Of a stretch of 64,000 nucleotides of DNA, positions 35,111-44,438 are shown in pieces (the first letter of the stretch is position 1; each line of letters starts with the position of its first letter). The notes below the pieces were generated by a model. It was not told the origin of the DNA. It saw nothing but the letters and a program-made list of their open reading frames with translations, and did not search any database. This DNA is from Pseudomonadota bacterium (lineage in GTDB: Bacteria; Pseudomonadota; Alphaproteobacteria; Rhizobiales; Xanthobacteraceae): contig JAEYRD010000106.1 in NCBI GenBank assembly GCA_023435725.1, positions 6,780-70,779 on the forward strand, given 5' to 3'. The position numbers and the translations under genes were made by a program.

Positions 35111-36267
35111 CACACGCGCTCCAGAATGGCAGTCGAGGCGGCATGGCGGACGCCGAGGAGGCCGCCGGTGCCGTGGGCGATGGCGAGATCGCAGTTCTTG
35201 ACCTGCACCTTCGGATGCGCCTCGCCGCGCAGCTGCCTGACGGCCTCGAGTATCTTGGTCATGCCGCCGCGATTGACGGGATGGTTGCTGCAGAGGCCGC
35301 CGCCGTCGGTGTTGAACGGCAGCTTGCCGACGCCGGAGATCAGGTTGCCGTCAGCGACGAACTTGCCGCCCTCGCCTTTCTTGCAGAAACCGAGGTCTTC
35401 GAGCTGCATCAGCACCGTGATGGTGAAGCTGTCGTAGATCGATGCGTATTTGATGTCCTTCGGCGTAATGCCGGCTTCCTCGAACGCGCGCGGGCCGGAC
35501 CAGACGCCCGCGGAGTAAGTGAGATCGAGATCCTTGCCGCCGCGCGGACCCTTCATCGCCTCGCCATGGCCGATCAGGCGCACCTGCGGCTTCTTCAGGC
35601 TCTTGGCAATCTCGGGCGTCGTCACGATCAGCGCGCCGCCGCCGTCGGAGACGACGCAGCAATCCATGCGATGCAGCGGATCGGAGATCATCGGCGAGTT
35701 CAGCACGTCCTCGACGGTGACGACGTCCTTGAGCATCGCGTGCGGATTGTATTGCGCGTGATGCGAGGCCGCGACCTTGATCCAGGCGAGCTGCTCGCTC
35801 GTGGTGCCGTAGTCGTGCATGTGGCGCATGGCACACATGCCATAGGCATTGTGCGTGGTCGCACCGTACGCGGACTCGAAATCGACCTCGGCGCCGGACG
35901 CGCGCGGCGGCATCGCCCCGGTGCGCGGCTTGCCGGCGAGCGTGATCAGCGCAATCGAGCACTTGCCCGCCGCGATCGCTTCAGCCGCATGGCCGAGATG
36001 GATGATGTAGGAACAGCCACCGGTTTCGGTGGAATCGACGTGGCGGAGCTTCTTGGTGTTCAGGCCGAGATAGTCGACCATCGGCCAGGCGCCGCCGGGC
36101 GCGTCACCCGCGCAGAAATAGCCGTCGATATCGTCCTTGCTGAGCCCGGCATCCTCGATCGCGCCCTTGGCGACCTCGGCGTGGAGCTGGGCGGTGGATT
36201 TGTCCGGCGCATGCCGGGTCGGGTGTTCGTAGATCCCGGCAATATAGGCTTTGCCCTTGATGGTCAA
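35110..36267 (-). CDS. Thiolase-fold protein (SCP2/lipid-transfer type)
   Basis: A 385-residue thiolase-superfamily protein. It has IYDSFTITVLMQLEDLGF, NTDGGGLCSNHPVNRGG and a late CDLAIAHGTGG, fitting the SCP2-thiolase/Ltp group that pairs with DUF35. At the usual nucleophile position (before HLGHAAEAIAAG) the sequence is TETGGCSYII; a Cys is present but the CxS/CASG motif is not, so true thiolysis is uncertain and an aldolase-type role is possible. No ATG fits: the best start is TTG at 36267 with GGAG 8 bases upstream. Confidence 0.87.
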   Translation of the reverse strand: MTIKGKAYIAGIYEHPTRHAPDKSTAQLHAEVAKGAIEDAGLSKDDIDGYFCAGDAPGGAWPMVDYLGLNTKKLRHVDSTETGGCSYIIHLGHAAEAIAAGKCSIALITLAGKPRTGAMPPRASGAEVDFESAYGATTHNAYGMCAMRHMHDYGTTSEQLAWIKVAASHHAQYNPHAMLKDVVTVEDVLNSPMISDPLHRMDCCVVSDGGGALIVTTPEIAKSLKKPQVRLIGHGEAMKGPRGGKDLDLTYSAGVWSGPRAFEEAGITPKDIKYASIYDSFTITVLMQLEDLGFCKKGEGGKFVADGNLISGVGKLPFNTDGGGLCSNHPVNRGGMTKILEAVRQLRGEAHPKVQVKNCDLAIAHGTGGLLGVRHAASTAILERV

Positions 36268-36388
36268 AACAGAGGTCTCCGCTCGCGTTTCTTCTTGCAC
36301 CGTTTTTCTGAACCGCGGTGGGCTGATTGGCAAGCGCGGAAATATTCCGCCGGGCGAGAGGGCGGCGGGTAGGCGCAAGTGCCCTCCC

Positions 36389-36468
36389 CGTCATTGCGAG
36401 CGCAGCGAAGCAATCCAGTCCGTCGCTGCGGAGATATTCTGGATTGCTTCGCTGCGCTCGCAATGACG
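36389..36468. repeat. Large palindromic repeat, family A copy 1
   Basis: Perfect 28-bp inverted arms (36389-36416 and 36441-36468; left arm begins cgtcattgcgagcgcagcga) around a 24-base centre. Related copies are at 41856-41935 and 45148-45222. Confidence 0.85.
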
Positions 36469-36649
36469 GAGTACGAACGCTGACGCTGGTGGTCGCGACA
36501 GGCAGAGTCCTAAAGGTGTTTTGCCTCGACGACACAAGCAGTTTTCAATTACGCGAAAACAACCCCATGCACAGTAGAACGATGGTTGATTTCAAACAGG
36601 AAATCGTGGGGCTAGTTAGCCGAAGACGCAACCCGCCCGACGAACTGGT

Positions 36650-36735
36650 GTAGCCCGGATGGAGCGAAGCGCAATCCGGGGTCGTCATCTGCGAGCGCGA
36701 CCGTCCCGGATTACGCTTCGCTCCATCCGGGCTAC
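36650..36735. repeat. Large palindromic repeat, family B copy 1
   Basis: 31-bp inverted arms with a single mismatch (36650-36680 and 36705-36735; left arm starts gtagcccggatggagcgaag). A more degenerate copy lies at 52405-52478. It could also act as a terminator after the indolepyruvate oxidoreductase gene, whose stop is 7 bases away. Confidence 0.8.
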
Positions 36736-36741
36736 GGCCCC

Positions 36742-39700
36742 CTACTCCGCCGCGATCTGGCGCGGCGCTGGCGGCGGGTTGGCCAGGTCGGCGGCGAGCT
36801 GGGCGTAGCGGGCCTTGGCGTCCGCGACGGCCTTCTCCTTCACCGGGCCGTAGCCGCGGATGCGGTCGGGCAGCGAGAGCAGCTCGACGGCGGTGTCGAC
36901 GGTGGCCGGCGACAAGAGGCCGAGCACGGTGGCGACGTCCTTCTCGTAGCCGGCGATCAGGTCGCGCTCGAGCTTGCGGTCGGCGCTGCGGCCGAAGATG
37001 TCCAGCGGCGTGCCGCGCAGGAACCTCAACTTCGCCAGCACGCGGAATACCTTCAGCATCCACGGGCCGAAGGCGCGCTTCTTCGGGCGGCCCAGCGCAT
37101 CGACACCGGACGCCAGGATCGGCGGGGCGAGATTGAAGTTGAACTTGAAGTCGCCCTCGAACTGGTCGCGGAGCTGCTGCTCGAAGGCACCGTCGGTGAA
37201 GAGGCGCGCGACTTCGTATTCGTCCTTGTAAGCCAGCAGCTTGGCGTAATTGACCGCGACCGCGCGCGTCAGCGCGTCGTCGTAACCGCCCTGCTTCGCG
37301 GCATCGCGAACCTGATCGACCAGCTTGCGATAACGCTTGGCGAGACGGCCGTTCTGGTAGGCGGTCAGATGCTTGGCGCGGTGCTCGATGACCTCGTCCA
37401 GCGTCATCGCCTCCAGCGTCTTCGGTGCGACGACCGCGTCCGTCCCCTTCAGCATGTCCGCGAGGCGCGCGGGGTCGGCGACCGCGAGGCGGCCGAGGCG
37501 GAAGGCTTCCTTGTTCATCTTGACCGAGACGCCGTTGACCTCGATCGCCTGCTCGATCGCTTCAGCCGAAAGCGGCAGCAGGCCCTTCTGATAGGCGTAG
37601 CCCATCATCATCATGTTGGTGGCGATGGAGTCGCCGAGAAGCTGCTCGGCGGGCTTGGTGAAATCGAAGAAGACGGAATCCTTGTGCAAGGCCGTCTCCA
37701 GCACCGCGTTCAGCTTGCGGGTCTGGAAGTTGAAGTCGCGGTTGAGGACAAAGTCGGCAGTGGGAATGACGTGGCTGTTGATGATGCCGCGGGTGCGACT
37801 GGTGTCGCAGAGCGAGATCGTATCCTTGGCAACCGCAACCACCTCGTCGGCGGCAAGCACCACGTCGGCCGTTCCAGTGACGATGCGCGAGCAGGTCACC
37901 TCTGCTGGATGATCCGACAGGCGGACATGGCTGAGCACCGCGCCGCCCTTTTGCGCGAGGCCCGACATGTCGAGGATCATCGAGGCCTTGCCCTCGATAT
38001 GAGCGGCCATGCCGAGCAGCGCGCCGATGGTCAGCACACCGGTGCCGCCGACACCGCCGACGGCGATGTTGTAGGGCTTGTCGAGCGCCGGGCGCGAGGC
38101 CGGCTCGGGCAGCGCGCCGATGTCGGAAAGATCGGCCGGCGCGCGCTGGCGCAGCTTTCCGCCATCGATGGTGACGAAGGACGGGCAGAAACCCTTCAGG
38201 CACGAATAGTCCTTGTTGCAGGCGGACTGGTTGATGGCGCGCTTGCGGCCGAATTCGGTCTCCAGCGGCTCGACAGAGATGCAGTTCGACTGCACCGAGC
38301 AGTCGCCGCAGCCTTCGCAGACGGCCGGATTGATCATGACGCGGCGCGCCGGATCCTCCATGAGGCCGCGCTTGCGGCGGCGGCGCTTCTCGGCGGCGCA
38401 GGTCTGCACGAACACGATCGCCGAGGTCCCCTTGTACCCCCGGCACATCTTCATGACGTTCTGCAGTTCGTCGCGGTGATATTTCTTCACGCCCGGCGCG
38501 ATGGTGTCGGCCGGATAGGCGTCGGGATTTTCCGAGACCAGGTAGATCTCACTGATGCCCTCGGCGTGGAGCTGGGCCATGATCTTCTGCGGCGACAGAT
38601 CACCGTCATGGCGTTGGCCGCCGGTCATGGCGACGGCGTCGTTGTAGAGGATCTTGTAGGTGATGTTGGCCTTGGAAGCGACCGCCTGGCGGATGGCCAG
38701 AATACCCGAGTGGAAATAGGTGCCGTCGCCAAGATTGGCGAAGATGTGGTTCTCGTTGGTGAAAGGCGCGATGCCCACCCACGGCACGCCCTCGCCGCCC
38801 ATATGCGTAAAGGTCTCGGTCGAGCGGTCCATCCACAGCGCCATGAAGTGGCAGCCGATGCCGGCAAGCGCACGGCTGCCTTCCGGCACTTTGGTCGAAG
38901 TGTTATGCGGGCAGCCGGAGCAGAAATACGGCACGCGGGAGACCGGCGCGACCGCCTGCATCTGGGTCGCCTGACGGCCGTTGAACCAGTCGGCCTTGGC
39001 GCGGAGCATCTCCGCGATCTCGGGGTTGAGATTAAGTCGGAGAAGCCGCTCAGTGAGCGAGGTCGCAAGCGAGGCGACGCTGAGCTCGGCGGCGAAGGTC
39101 AGGAAGCGCTTGTCATGCTCGTCCATCTTGCCGACGATGCGCGGACGGACGTCGTCGCGCCAGTTGAACAGCTCCTGCTTGACCTGGTTCTCGACGATCT
39201 CGCGCCGTTCCTCGATGATGAAGATCTCCTCGAGCCCGACCGCGAACTGGCGCACGCCTTCCGGCTCGAGCGGCCAGGGCATGCCGATCTTGTAGAGGCG
39301 AAGGCCGATCTTGGCGGCGACCTGCTCGGTGATGCCGAGCTCGCGCAGCGCCTGCCGCACGTCCTCATAGCTCTTGCCGGACGCCATGATGCCGAAGCGG
39401 GCGTTCGGCGAGTCCATCGTGATACGGTTGACCTTGTTGGCGCGCGCAAAGGCGATCGCAGCAAAGCCCTTGTAGTCCTGCAGGCGGCGGTCCTGCTCGA
39501 AGCGGTCGTCGGGCCAGCGCAAATTGAGACCGCCGGGCGGCAACTCGAAATCGGTGGGGATGATGAATGGCTTCATCTCGTCGGTGAGGTCGATCTCGGC
39601 GGTGGTCTCCACCGTCTCCGTGATCACCTTCATGCCGACCCAGCAGCCCGAGTAACGCGACATCGCGATGCCGAGCAGGCCCATCTCGATCATCTCGTGA

Positions 39701-40233
39701 ATGCTCGACGGATAGAGATAGGGCATCAGCGCCGAGATGAAGGCATGGTCGGACTGATGCGGGACGGTCGAGGATTTTGCGCCGTGGTCGTCGCCGGCAA
39801 GGCACAGCACGCCGCCGTTCTTGGCCGAGCCAGCGGCATTGCCGTGGCGGAATACGTCGCCGCAGCGGTCGACGCCGGGACCCTTGCCGTACCAGATGCC
39901 GACCACGCCGTCGTATTTGGCGCCGGGCGAGAGATTGAGCTGCTGTGAGCCCCACACGGCGGTCGCGGCCAGATCCTCGTTCACGCCGGGCTGGAACTTG
40001 ATGTTGTACTGTTCGAGATGCTTGCGGGCGGCGAAGAGCTGCTGGTCGTAGCCGCCAAGCGGCGAGCCGCGATAGCCGGAGATGAAGCCTGCGGTGTTGA
40101 GGCCGTTGGCACGGTCGCGCCGGATCTGGGCCATCGGCAGCCGGACCAGGGCCTGGATGCCCGTGGTGAAGACGTGTCCGGTTTCCTGGGTGTATTTTTG
40201 ATCGAGACTGATCGGACCCTGGTTGATGCCCAT
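36742..40233 (-). CDS. Fused indolepyruvate ferredoxin oxidoreductase
   Basis: A 1163-residue single-chain 2-oxoacid:ferredoxin oxidoreductase that decarboxylates aryl pyruvates from aromatic amino acids to acyl-CoA. Domains in order: N-terminal pyrimidine-binding region, TPP-binding part near 430-530 (CPHNTSTKVPEGSRALAG, then NLGDGTYFHSG), a ferredoxin-like Cys cluster near 635-690 (VCEGCGDCSVQSNC, then CNKDYSCLKGFCP), the gamma domain near 710-860 (GGVGGTGVLTIGALLGMAA), and a long C-terminal extension. AGAGGAC precedes the ATG. It begins a divergent pair with the triheme cytochrome gene. Length is normal for the proteobacterial fused form. Confidence 0.95.
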   Translation of the reverse strand: MGINQGPISLDQKYTQETGHVFTTGIQALVRLPMAQIRRDRANGLNTAGFISGYRGSPLGGYDQQLFAARKHLEQYNIKFQPGVNEDLAATAVWGSQQLNLSPGAKYDGVVGIWYGKGPGVDRCGDVFRHGNAAGSAKNGGVLCLAGDDHGAKSSTVPHQSDHAFISALMPYLYPSSIHEMIEMGLLGIAMSRYSGCWVGMKVITETVETTAEIDLTDEMKPFIIPTDFELPPGGLNLRWPDDRFEQDRRLQDYKGFAAIAFARANKVNRITMDSPNARFGIMASGKSYEDVRQALRELGITEQVAAKIGLRLYKIGMPWPLEPEGVRQFAVGLEEIFIIEERREIVENQVKQELFNWRDDVRPRIVGKMDEHDKRFLTFAAELSVASLATSLTERLLRLNLNPEIAEMLRAKADWFNGRQATQMQAVAPVSRVPYFCSGCPHNTSTKVPEGSRALAGIGCHFMALWMDRSTETFTHMGGEGVPWVGIAPFTNENHIFANLGDGTYFHSGILAIRQAVASKANITYKILYNDAVAMTGGQRHDGDLSPQKIMAQLHAEGISEIYLVSENPDAYPADTIAPGVKKYHRDELQNVMKMCRGYKGTSAIVFVQTCAAEKRRRRKRGLMEDPARRVMINPAVCEGCGDCSVQSNCISVEPLETEFGRKRAINQSACNKDYSCLKGFCPSFVTIDGGKLRQRAPADLSDIGALPEPASRPALDKPYNIAVGGVGGTGVLTIGALLGMAAHIEGKASMILDMSGLAQKGGAVLSHVRLSDHPAEVTCSRIVTGTADVVLAADEVVAVAKDTISLCDTSRTRGIINSHVIPTADFVLNRDFNFQTRKLNAVLETALHKDSVFFDFTKPAEQLLGDSIATNMMMMGYAYQKGLLPLSAEAIEQAIEVNGVSVKMNKEAFRLGRLAVADPARLADMLKGTDAVVAPKTLEAMTLDEVIEHRAKHLTAYQNGRLAKRYRKLVDQVRDAAKQGGYDDALTRAVAVNYAKLLAYKDEYEVARLFTDGAFEQQLRDQFEGDFKFNFNLAPPILASGVDALGRPKKRAFGPWMLKVFRVLAKLRFLRGTPLDIFGRSADRKLERDLIAGYEKDVATVLGLLSPATVDTAVELLSLPDRIRGYGPVKEKAVADAKARYAQLAADLANPPPAPRQIAAE

Positions 40234-40516
40234 GCTGTCCTCTTTACCGCCCTGTTCAGGTCTTGCTGACTTAAGCCGTTGCCTGCCCTTTGTTTTTAGC
40301 TAGGGCGCGCCGACCACCTGTGCCACTCTATGTCGGATATTTAACGCTCCGCATCACAAATCTGGACCAAACGGAGCGCCGGGTAAAAATCGCAATTTCG
40401 TGGCTGCAAAGGCACCGGCCATTTTCAATTTGTGTCACCATACCCCCGCCGTCGCGAAATGACGTGACGCCCTTGTCATGCGGGATGACGTCGATTGGTC
40501 GCAGGAGAGACTTTCG

Positions 40517-41740
40517 ATGCGGACGATTCTGGCTGTCTGGGCTCTTGTGGGTTTGGCATTGTGCAGTGCGGTTGCGAGCGCGGCCATCGCCGCCGAGCCG
40601 TCGCCGGAGCTGATCGCCTACGGCAAGACGCTGGTCGAGGCCGGCGGCTGCGCGGGCTGCCACACCGCCGATCCGGCGAAGCCGTTCGCGGGCGGAAAGC
40701 GCATCGACACGCCCTTCGGCGCGATCTATGCGCCGAACCTGACGGCGGACCGCGACACCGGCATCGGCGCCTGGACGGATGCCGATTTCACCCGCGCCCT
40801 GCGCTACGGCATCGCGCCCGACGGCTCCAACTACTACCCCGCCTTCCCCTACCCTTACTTCACGCGGATGACCAAGGACGACACGCTGGCGATCCGCGCC
40901 TATCTCGGAACGCTCGCGGCCGTCACCAGCCGCAACAAGCCGCCGGAGCTGCGCTGGCCGTTTGGCTATCGCAGCCTGATGCGGGTCTGGAACTACGTGT
41001 ATTTCAAGCCCGGGCTGTTCGAGCCGGACCAGAGCCAGAGCGCCGCGTGGAATCGCGGCGGCTATCTCGTCACCGGGCTCGGCCATTGCGGCGCCTGCCA
41101 CACGCCGAAGAACTATTTTGGCGCGGACAAGCAGGCGCTGGCGCTGTCGGGCAACGGGGTCGGCGGCTGGTACGCGCCAAGACTCGATGGCGCGCCCCGC
41201 ACCGGACTTAAATCATGGAGCATCGAGGACATCGCCGAATATCTGCAGAGCGGACGCAACGCCAAAAGCCACGCCGACGGGCCGATGGCCGAGGTCGTCG
41301 TCAACTCGACGTCGAAGATGAGCGATGCCGACGTGCATGCGATCGCGGTTTACTTGAAGAGCCTGCCGTCGGCACGGCGCGAGACGATCGTGACGCCAAT
41401 TGACGATGCCGAGATGAAAGCCGGCCAGGCCGTCTACGCCAAGCTCTGCATCGCCTGCCACGAAGCCGACGGCTCCGGCGCGCCGCGCATCTATCCGCCG
41501 CTGCCTGCCAACGCGCTGCTGCAATCGGTCAATCCGTCCTCCACCCTGCGGATCATCCTCGACGGCGCCCACTCCGTGACGACGCCCCGCGCGCCGAATG
41601 CCGGCGAGATGCCGGCCTATGCCAGGCAGTTGTCCGACGGGGAGGTCGCGGCGGTGACCAACTATATCCGCAATTCCTGGGGCAATGCGGCACCGCTGGT
41701 AACGCCGGCGCAGGTGGCGAAGGCGCGAAAGAACAATTAA
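40517..41740 (+). CDS. Triheme cytochrome c, dehydrogenase electron-acceptor type
   Basis: A 407-residue periplasmic or membrane-attached protein with signal peptide (MRTILAVWALVGLALC...) and three CXXCH haem sites: CAGCH near 45, CGACH near 195 and CIACH near 315. This is the layout of cytochrome subunits that take electrons from alcohol, aldehyde or gluconate dehydrogenases. No dehydrogenase partner gene is adjacent in the window. The frame opens at 40478; ATG 40517 has AGGAG upstream and starts the signal peptide. Divergent from the indolepyruvate oxidoreductase gene. Confidence 0.9.
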   Translation: MRTILAVWALVGLALCSAVASAAIAAEPSPELIAYGKTLVEAGGCAGCHTADPAKPFAGGKRIDTPFGAIYAPNLTADRDTGIGAWTDADFTRALRYGIAPDGSNYYPAFPYPYFTRMTKDDTLAIRAYLGTLAAVTSRNKPPELRWPFGYRSLMRVWNYVYFKPGLFEPDQSQSAAWNRGGYLVTGLGHCGACHTPKNYFGADKQALALSGNGVGGWYAPRLDGAPRTGLKSWSIEDIAEYLQSGRNAKSHADGPMAEVVVNSTSKMSDADVHAIAVYLKSLPSARRETIVTPIDDAEMKAGQAVYAKLCIACHEADGSGAPRIYPPLPANALLQSVNPSSTLRIILDGAHSVTTPRAPNAGEMPAYARQLSDGEVAAVTNYIRNSWGNAAPLVTPAQVAKARKNN

Positions 41741-42056
41741 TCCCCTCTCCCCGCTTGCGCGGCCGAGACGAGCTTCGCTCGCGCTGAGACGGTTAGGGCG
41801 GGAAGCTGCTTCGGCAGTAGCGGTCTCGGAGAGACCCTCGCCATCGCCTCCTCTTCGTCGTTGCGAGCGCAGCGAAGCAATCCAGAGCCCCTCCGCGGAA
41901 AGATGCTGGATTGCTTCGCTGCGCTCGCAATGACGACGTGGATAGAGTTGTGCGCATGCTGACCAGCTCAACCGGCGGAGACTCCCCCTCACCCGGAAAT
42001 TGCTCGCGCAAATTCCGACCTCTCCCCGCAAGCGGGGCTGGGTGAAGAAAAAGCAG
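41741..42056. repeat. Intergenic region filled with palindromic repeats
   Basis: A family F segment (cccctctccccgcttgcg) opens the region and a cctctccccgcaagcggggc segment closes it. Between them lies family A copy 2: arms 41856-41883 and 41908-41935, 28 bp with one mismatch. No gene is recognised. Confidence 0.7.
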
Positions 42057-42698
42057 CTACCGCTCCTCGTCTCCCGTGAACACGAATTTCGGCATCTCCC
42101 ATTTGTAGCGTACCGCAAGGAGGCGGAAGCTGATGCCGAGGACGAAAGTCAAAATCGTCCAGAGCTCCGCATTGAGTTTGAGGACGAAGGCGGTGGCGTA
42201 GAACAGCCCGGTCACGACCGAGACACTGGCGTAGAGCTCCGAGCGAAACAACAGCGGCACGTCGTTGCAGAGCACGTCGCGCAAGACACCGCCGGCGCAG
42301 CCCGTCACCATGCCGGCGACGATGACGATCGGCAGCGAGGCATCCATCTGCCAGGCGACGTTGCAACCGGCCATGGTGAAGACGACGAGGCCGATGGCGT
42401 CGAGCACGATGAAGGCGACCTTGAGCCGATGCACGAGGCGCGCAAACAGGATGGTGACGAAGGACGCGCCTCCGGCCAGCGCGAGATAAACCGGGTTCGC
42501 AACCCAGGCCAGCGGATAGTGTCCGAGCAGGAGATCGCGCAGCGTGCCACCGCCCAGCGCGGTGATGCAACCGAGGAAGCAGACGCCGAGCCAGTCCATG
42601 CTGCGCCGGCCAGCCGCAAGCGCAGCCGTCATGCCCTGCGCGGCGACCGCAACCAGCGACAGGAAATACAGTACGCTGTCGCTCTCCATGCTCCACAT
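42057..42698 (-). CDS. Trimeric intracellular cation (TRIC) channel family protein
   Basis: A 213-residue inner-membrane protein of about seven helices with the two signature loops of the UPF0126/TRIC family: GGGTLRD near 50 and AGGVLRD near 135. Prokaryotic members form trimeric potassium-permeable channels. The frame opens at 42803 but ATG 42698 (MWSMESD) with CAGGGAAC upstream is the natural start. No operon partner is evident. Confidence 0.93.
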   Translation of the reverse strand: MWSMESDSVLYFLSLVAVAAQGMTAALAAGRRSMDWLGVCFLGCITALGGGTLRDLLLGHYPLAWVANPVYLALAGGASFVTILFARLVHRLKVAFIVLDAIGLVVFTMAGCNVAWQMDASLPIVIVAGMVTGCAGGVLRDVLCNDVPLLFRSELYASVSVVTGLFYATAFVLKLNAELWTILTFVLGISFRLLAVRYKWEMPKFVFTGDEER

Positions 42699-42882
42699 CG
42701 TCTTGTTCCCTGTTTCGATGGTGGAACTTACGTCCAGGGTTCCAGGATGAACCAGGGCCATCCGAGATGAACAGGTTCCCGATTCCCGACGCGAGGGCAA
42801 CATGCGACGAAAGCACTAGGGAGGCGGAACAGAATCTCGCATCCACGGGTTGTCTCACCGCAATCAACGAGGAGACCAATCG

Positions 42883-43290
42883 ATGGCTGACGACCGTTTT
42901 CCGAACGATCCGTATCGTCCGAACCTCGCCGACGATGAGTATCTTCGCGCGGCGCGCCGGGATGCCGAGCTTCAGGCCGATCCCGAGCTTGGCGAAGGCC
43001 CCGCCTCCAGCGGCAAGGTCGCGCTGTTTGCTGTAGCAATAGCCGTGGTGCTGGGCGCCGTGTTCTACGGGCTGAACAATACGAGCACGGGCAACAACCA
43101 GGCGGGCAACACGCCGCCGACGCAGACCGCGCAACAGACGCAGCCAGCCAATCCGGCTGCGCCGCCCGGCATGCGTGACGTGACGCCGCGCAACAACACC
43201 GCTCCCAACACCGCTCCTGGCGTGACCACGGGTGCTGCGCCAAGCAAGCCGGCCCCGGACACGCAGGCGCCGTCTGACGGCGCGAAGTAA
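42883..43290 (+). CDS. Hypothetical membrane protein with Pro/Thr/Asn-rich tail
   Basis: A 135-residue protein with a charged N-terminal region (DDRFPNDPYRPNLADDEYLR), one membrane helix (VALFAVAIAVVLGAVFYGL, about 47-65) and a low-complexity extracytoplasmic tail rich in Pro, Thr, Asn and Gln. GAGGAG lies upstream of the ATG at 42883. I recognise no functional domain; conserved small membrane proteins of this plan occur in Bradyrhizobium. Confidence 0.75.
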   Translation: MADDRFPNDPYRPNLADDEYLRAARRDAELQADPELGEGPASSGKVALFAVAIAVVLGAVFYGLNNTSTGNNQAGNTPPTQTAQQTQPANPAAPPGMRDVTPRNNTAPNTAPGVTTGAAPSKPAPDTQAPSDGAK

Positions 43291-43309
43291 CCGTCACACG
43301 ACAGCTGTC

Positions 43310-43332
43310 GTCGCCCGGCTTGACCGGGCGAC
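43310..43332. terminator. Hairpin after 42883-43290
   Basis: A perfect 9-bp stem gtcgcccgg/ccgggcgac with loop CTTGA, about 20 bases after the stop codon. The motif resembles a widespread intergenic repeat, so its terminator role is a guess. Confidence 0.45.
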
Positions 43333-43461
43333 CCAGTGCTCCGAGACGGCGGTGATTTGATCGAGGCGCCGCGGCGTACCGGCTTCCCCGCCTTCGCGGG
43401 GAATGACATCGAGAGGATGAGAGCGCGGCGGGACCTCACATCCCGCCGCCTTCGCTTGGCT

Positions 43462-43535
43462 CTATTGTTGGAGCACGATCTCTTCGGAAAACCGCTTCAC
43501 GCGTTGCGCTAACGCGGCCCTTCGGGTCCGGATCA
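43462..43535. repeat. Intergenic repeat, family C partial copy
   Basis: Matches the right part of family C: tattgttggagcacgatctc, then gaaaaccgcttcac and gcgctaacgcggcccttcgg through to ggatcacgct. The left arm is missing. Confidence 0.6.
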
Positions 43536-43537
43536 CG

Positions 43538-44347
43538 CTAACTGAACATCTTGTTGAGCTCGCCGCCGGGATAGCCGCTGCCGAGCTCGGTGAACGTCCC
43601 CTTCTCCGCCATCTCCTTCGCGGCGCGCATGAAACCGCCCCATGCGGCACGCGCGAGCGAGCCGCCGACGCTGATCCGGCGCACGCCGAGATCAGCAGCC
43701 TCCTGCAACGACAGCCCGGAACCGCCGATCAGGAGATTGAACGGTTTTGGATGCACTGCCTTCACCACCGCGGCGATGTCCTCGCGGCTCTTCAGGCCCG
43801 GCGCGTAGAGGCAGTCGGCGCCGGCATCGGCGTAAGCGGTGAGCCGGTCGATGACGAGCTTGAGATCGGTGATGCCCCAGAGAAACGCCTCGCAGCGGCC
43901 GACCAGCAGCGTGCCGCTGTCGCCGATCGCCTTGCGCGACGCCTTGATGCGCTCGACGGCGAGTGCGCGCTCATAGATCGGCTTGTCCTTGTCGCCGGTG
44001 GAATCCTCGATCGACAGGCCGGCAACGCCGGTGCGTACGCCGCGCTCGACATTGTCCGCGACCTTGTCCGGTTCGACCGCAAAGCCGCCTTCGAAATCCG
44101 CGTTCACGGGGATGTCGACGGCCGAGCTCAATGCTGCCAGATGCTGACAGACGTCTTCCACGGTGACATGGTTGTCGGCCTTGCCGATGGTCCAGGCAAA
44201 GCCCGCGCTCGATGACGCGATCGCCTTGAAACCGAGATGCTGCAACGCCTTGGCGCTGCCGACGTCGACCGGATTGGGCAGGATGAAGCAGCCGCTCTCG
44301 TGCATCTTCCTGAATGTCGCGCGCTTGTCCGCGGTCGTCACGTGCAT
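43538..44347 (-). CDS. Isocitrate lyase/PEP mutase family protein
   Basis: A 269-residue TIM-barrel enzyme of the carboxyvinyl-carboxyphosphonate phosphorylmutase/oxaloacetate decarboxylase branch. Key segments are IASSSAGFAWTIGKADNHVT, PVNADFEGGFAVEPD (metal-binding acidic residues), SIEDSTG and YAPGLKSREDIAAVV. The KKCGH signature of true isocitrate lyase is absent. The exact reaction cannot be assigned. ATG 44347 has AAGGGAGAG upstream, better than the frame opening at 44383. Confidence 0.88.
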   Translation of the reverse strand: MHVTTADKRATFRKMHESGCFILPNPVDVGSAKALQHLGFKAIASSSAGFAWTIGKADNHVTVEDVCQHLAALSSAVDIPVNADFEGGFAVEPDKVADNVERGVRTGVAGLSIEDSTGDKDKPIYERALAVERIKASRKAIGDSGTLLVGRCEAFLWGITDLKLVIDRLTAYADAGADCLYAPGLKSREDIAAVVKAVHPKPFNLLIGGSGLSLQEAADLGVRRISVGGSLARAAWGGFMRAAKEMAEKGTFTELGSGYPGGELNKMFS

Positions 44348-44438
44348 GTTTCTCTCCCTTGTTGGCCGCGCAGACATAGGCACGCGTACGGGGCACCGCC
44401 AGTGCGCGCCCGGCAGCGCCAGTGCGCGCCTGAGAACG

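Noticed and set aside
37369..39948. An 859-codon plus-strand open frame
   Set aside because: It mirrors the indolepyruvate oxidoreductase, which has all expected domains; the antisense frame has Arg/His/Asp-rich filler composition.
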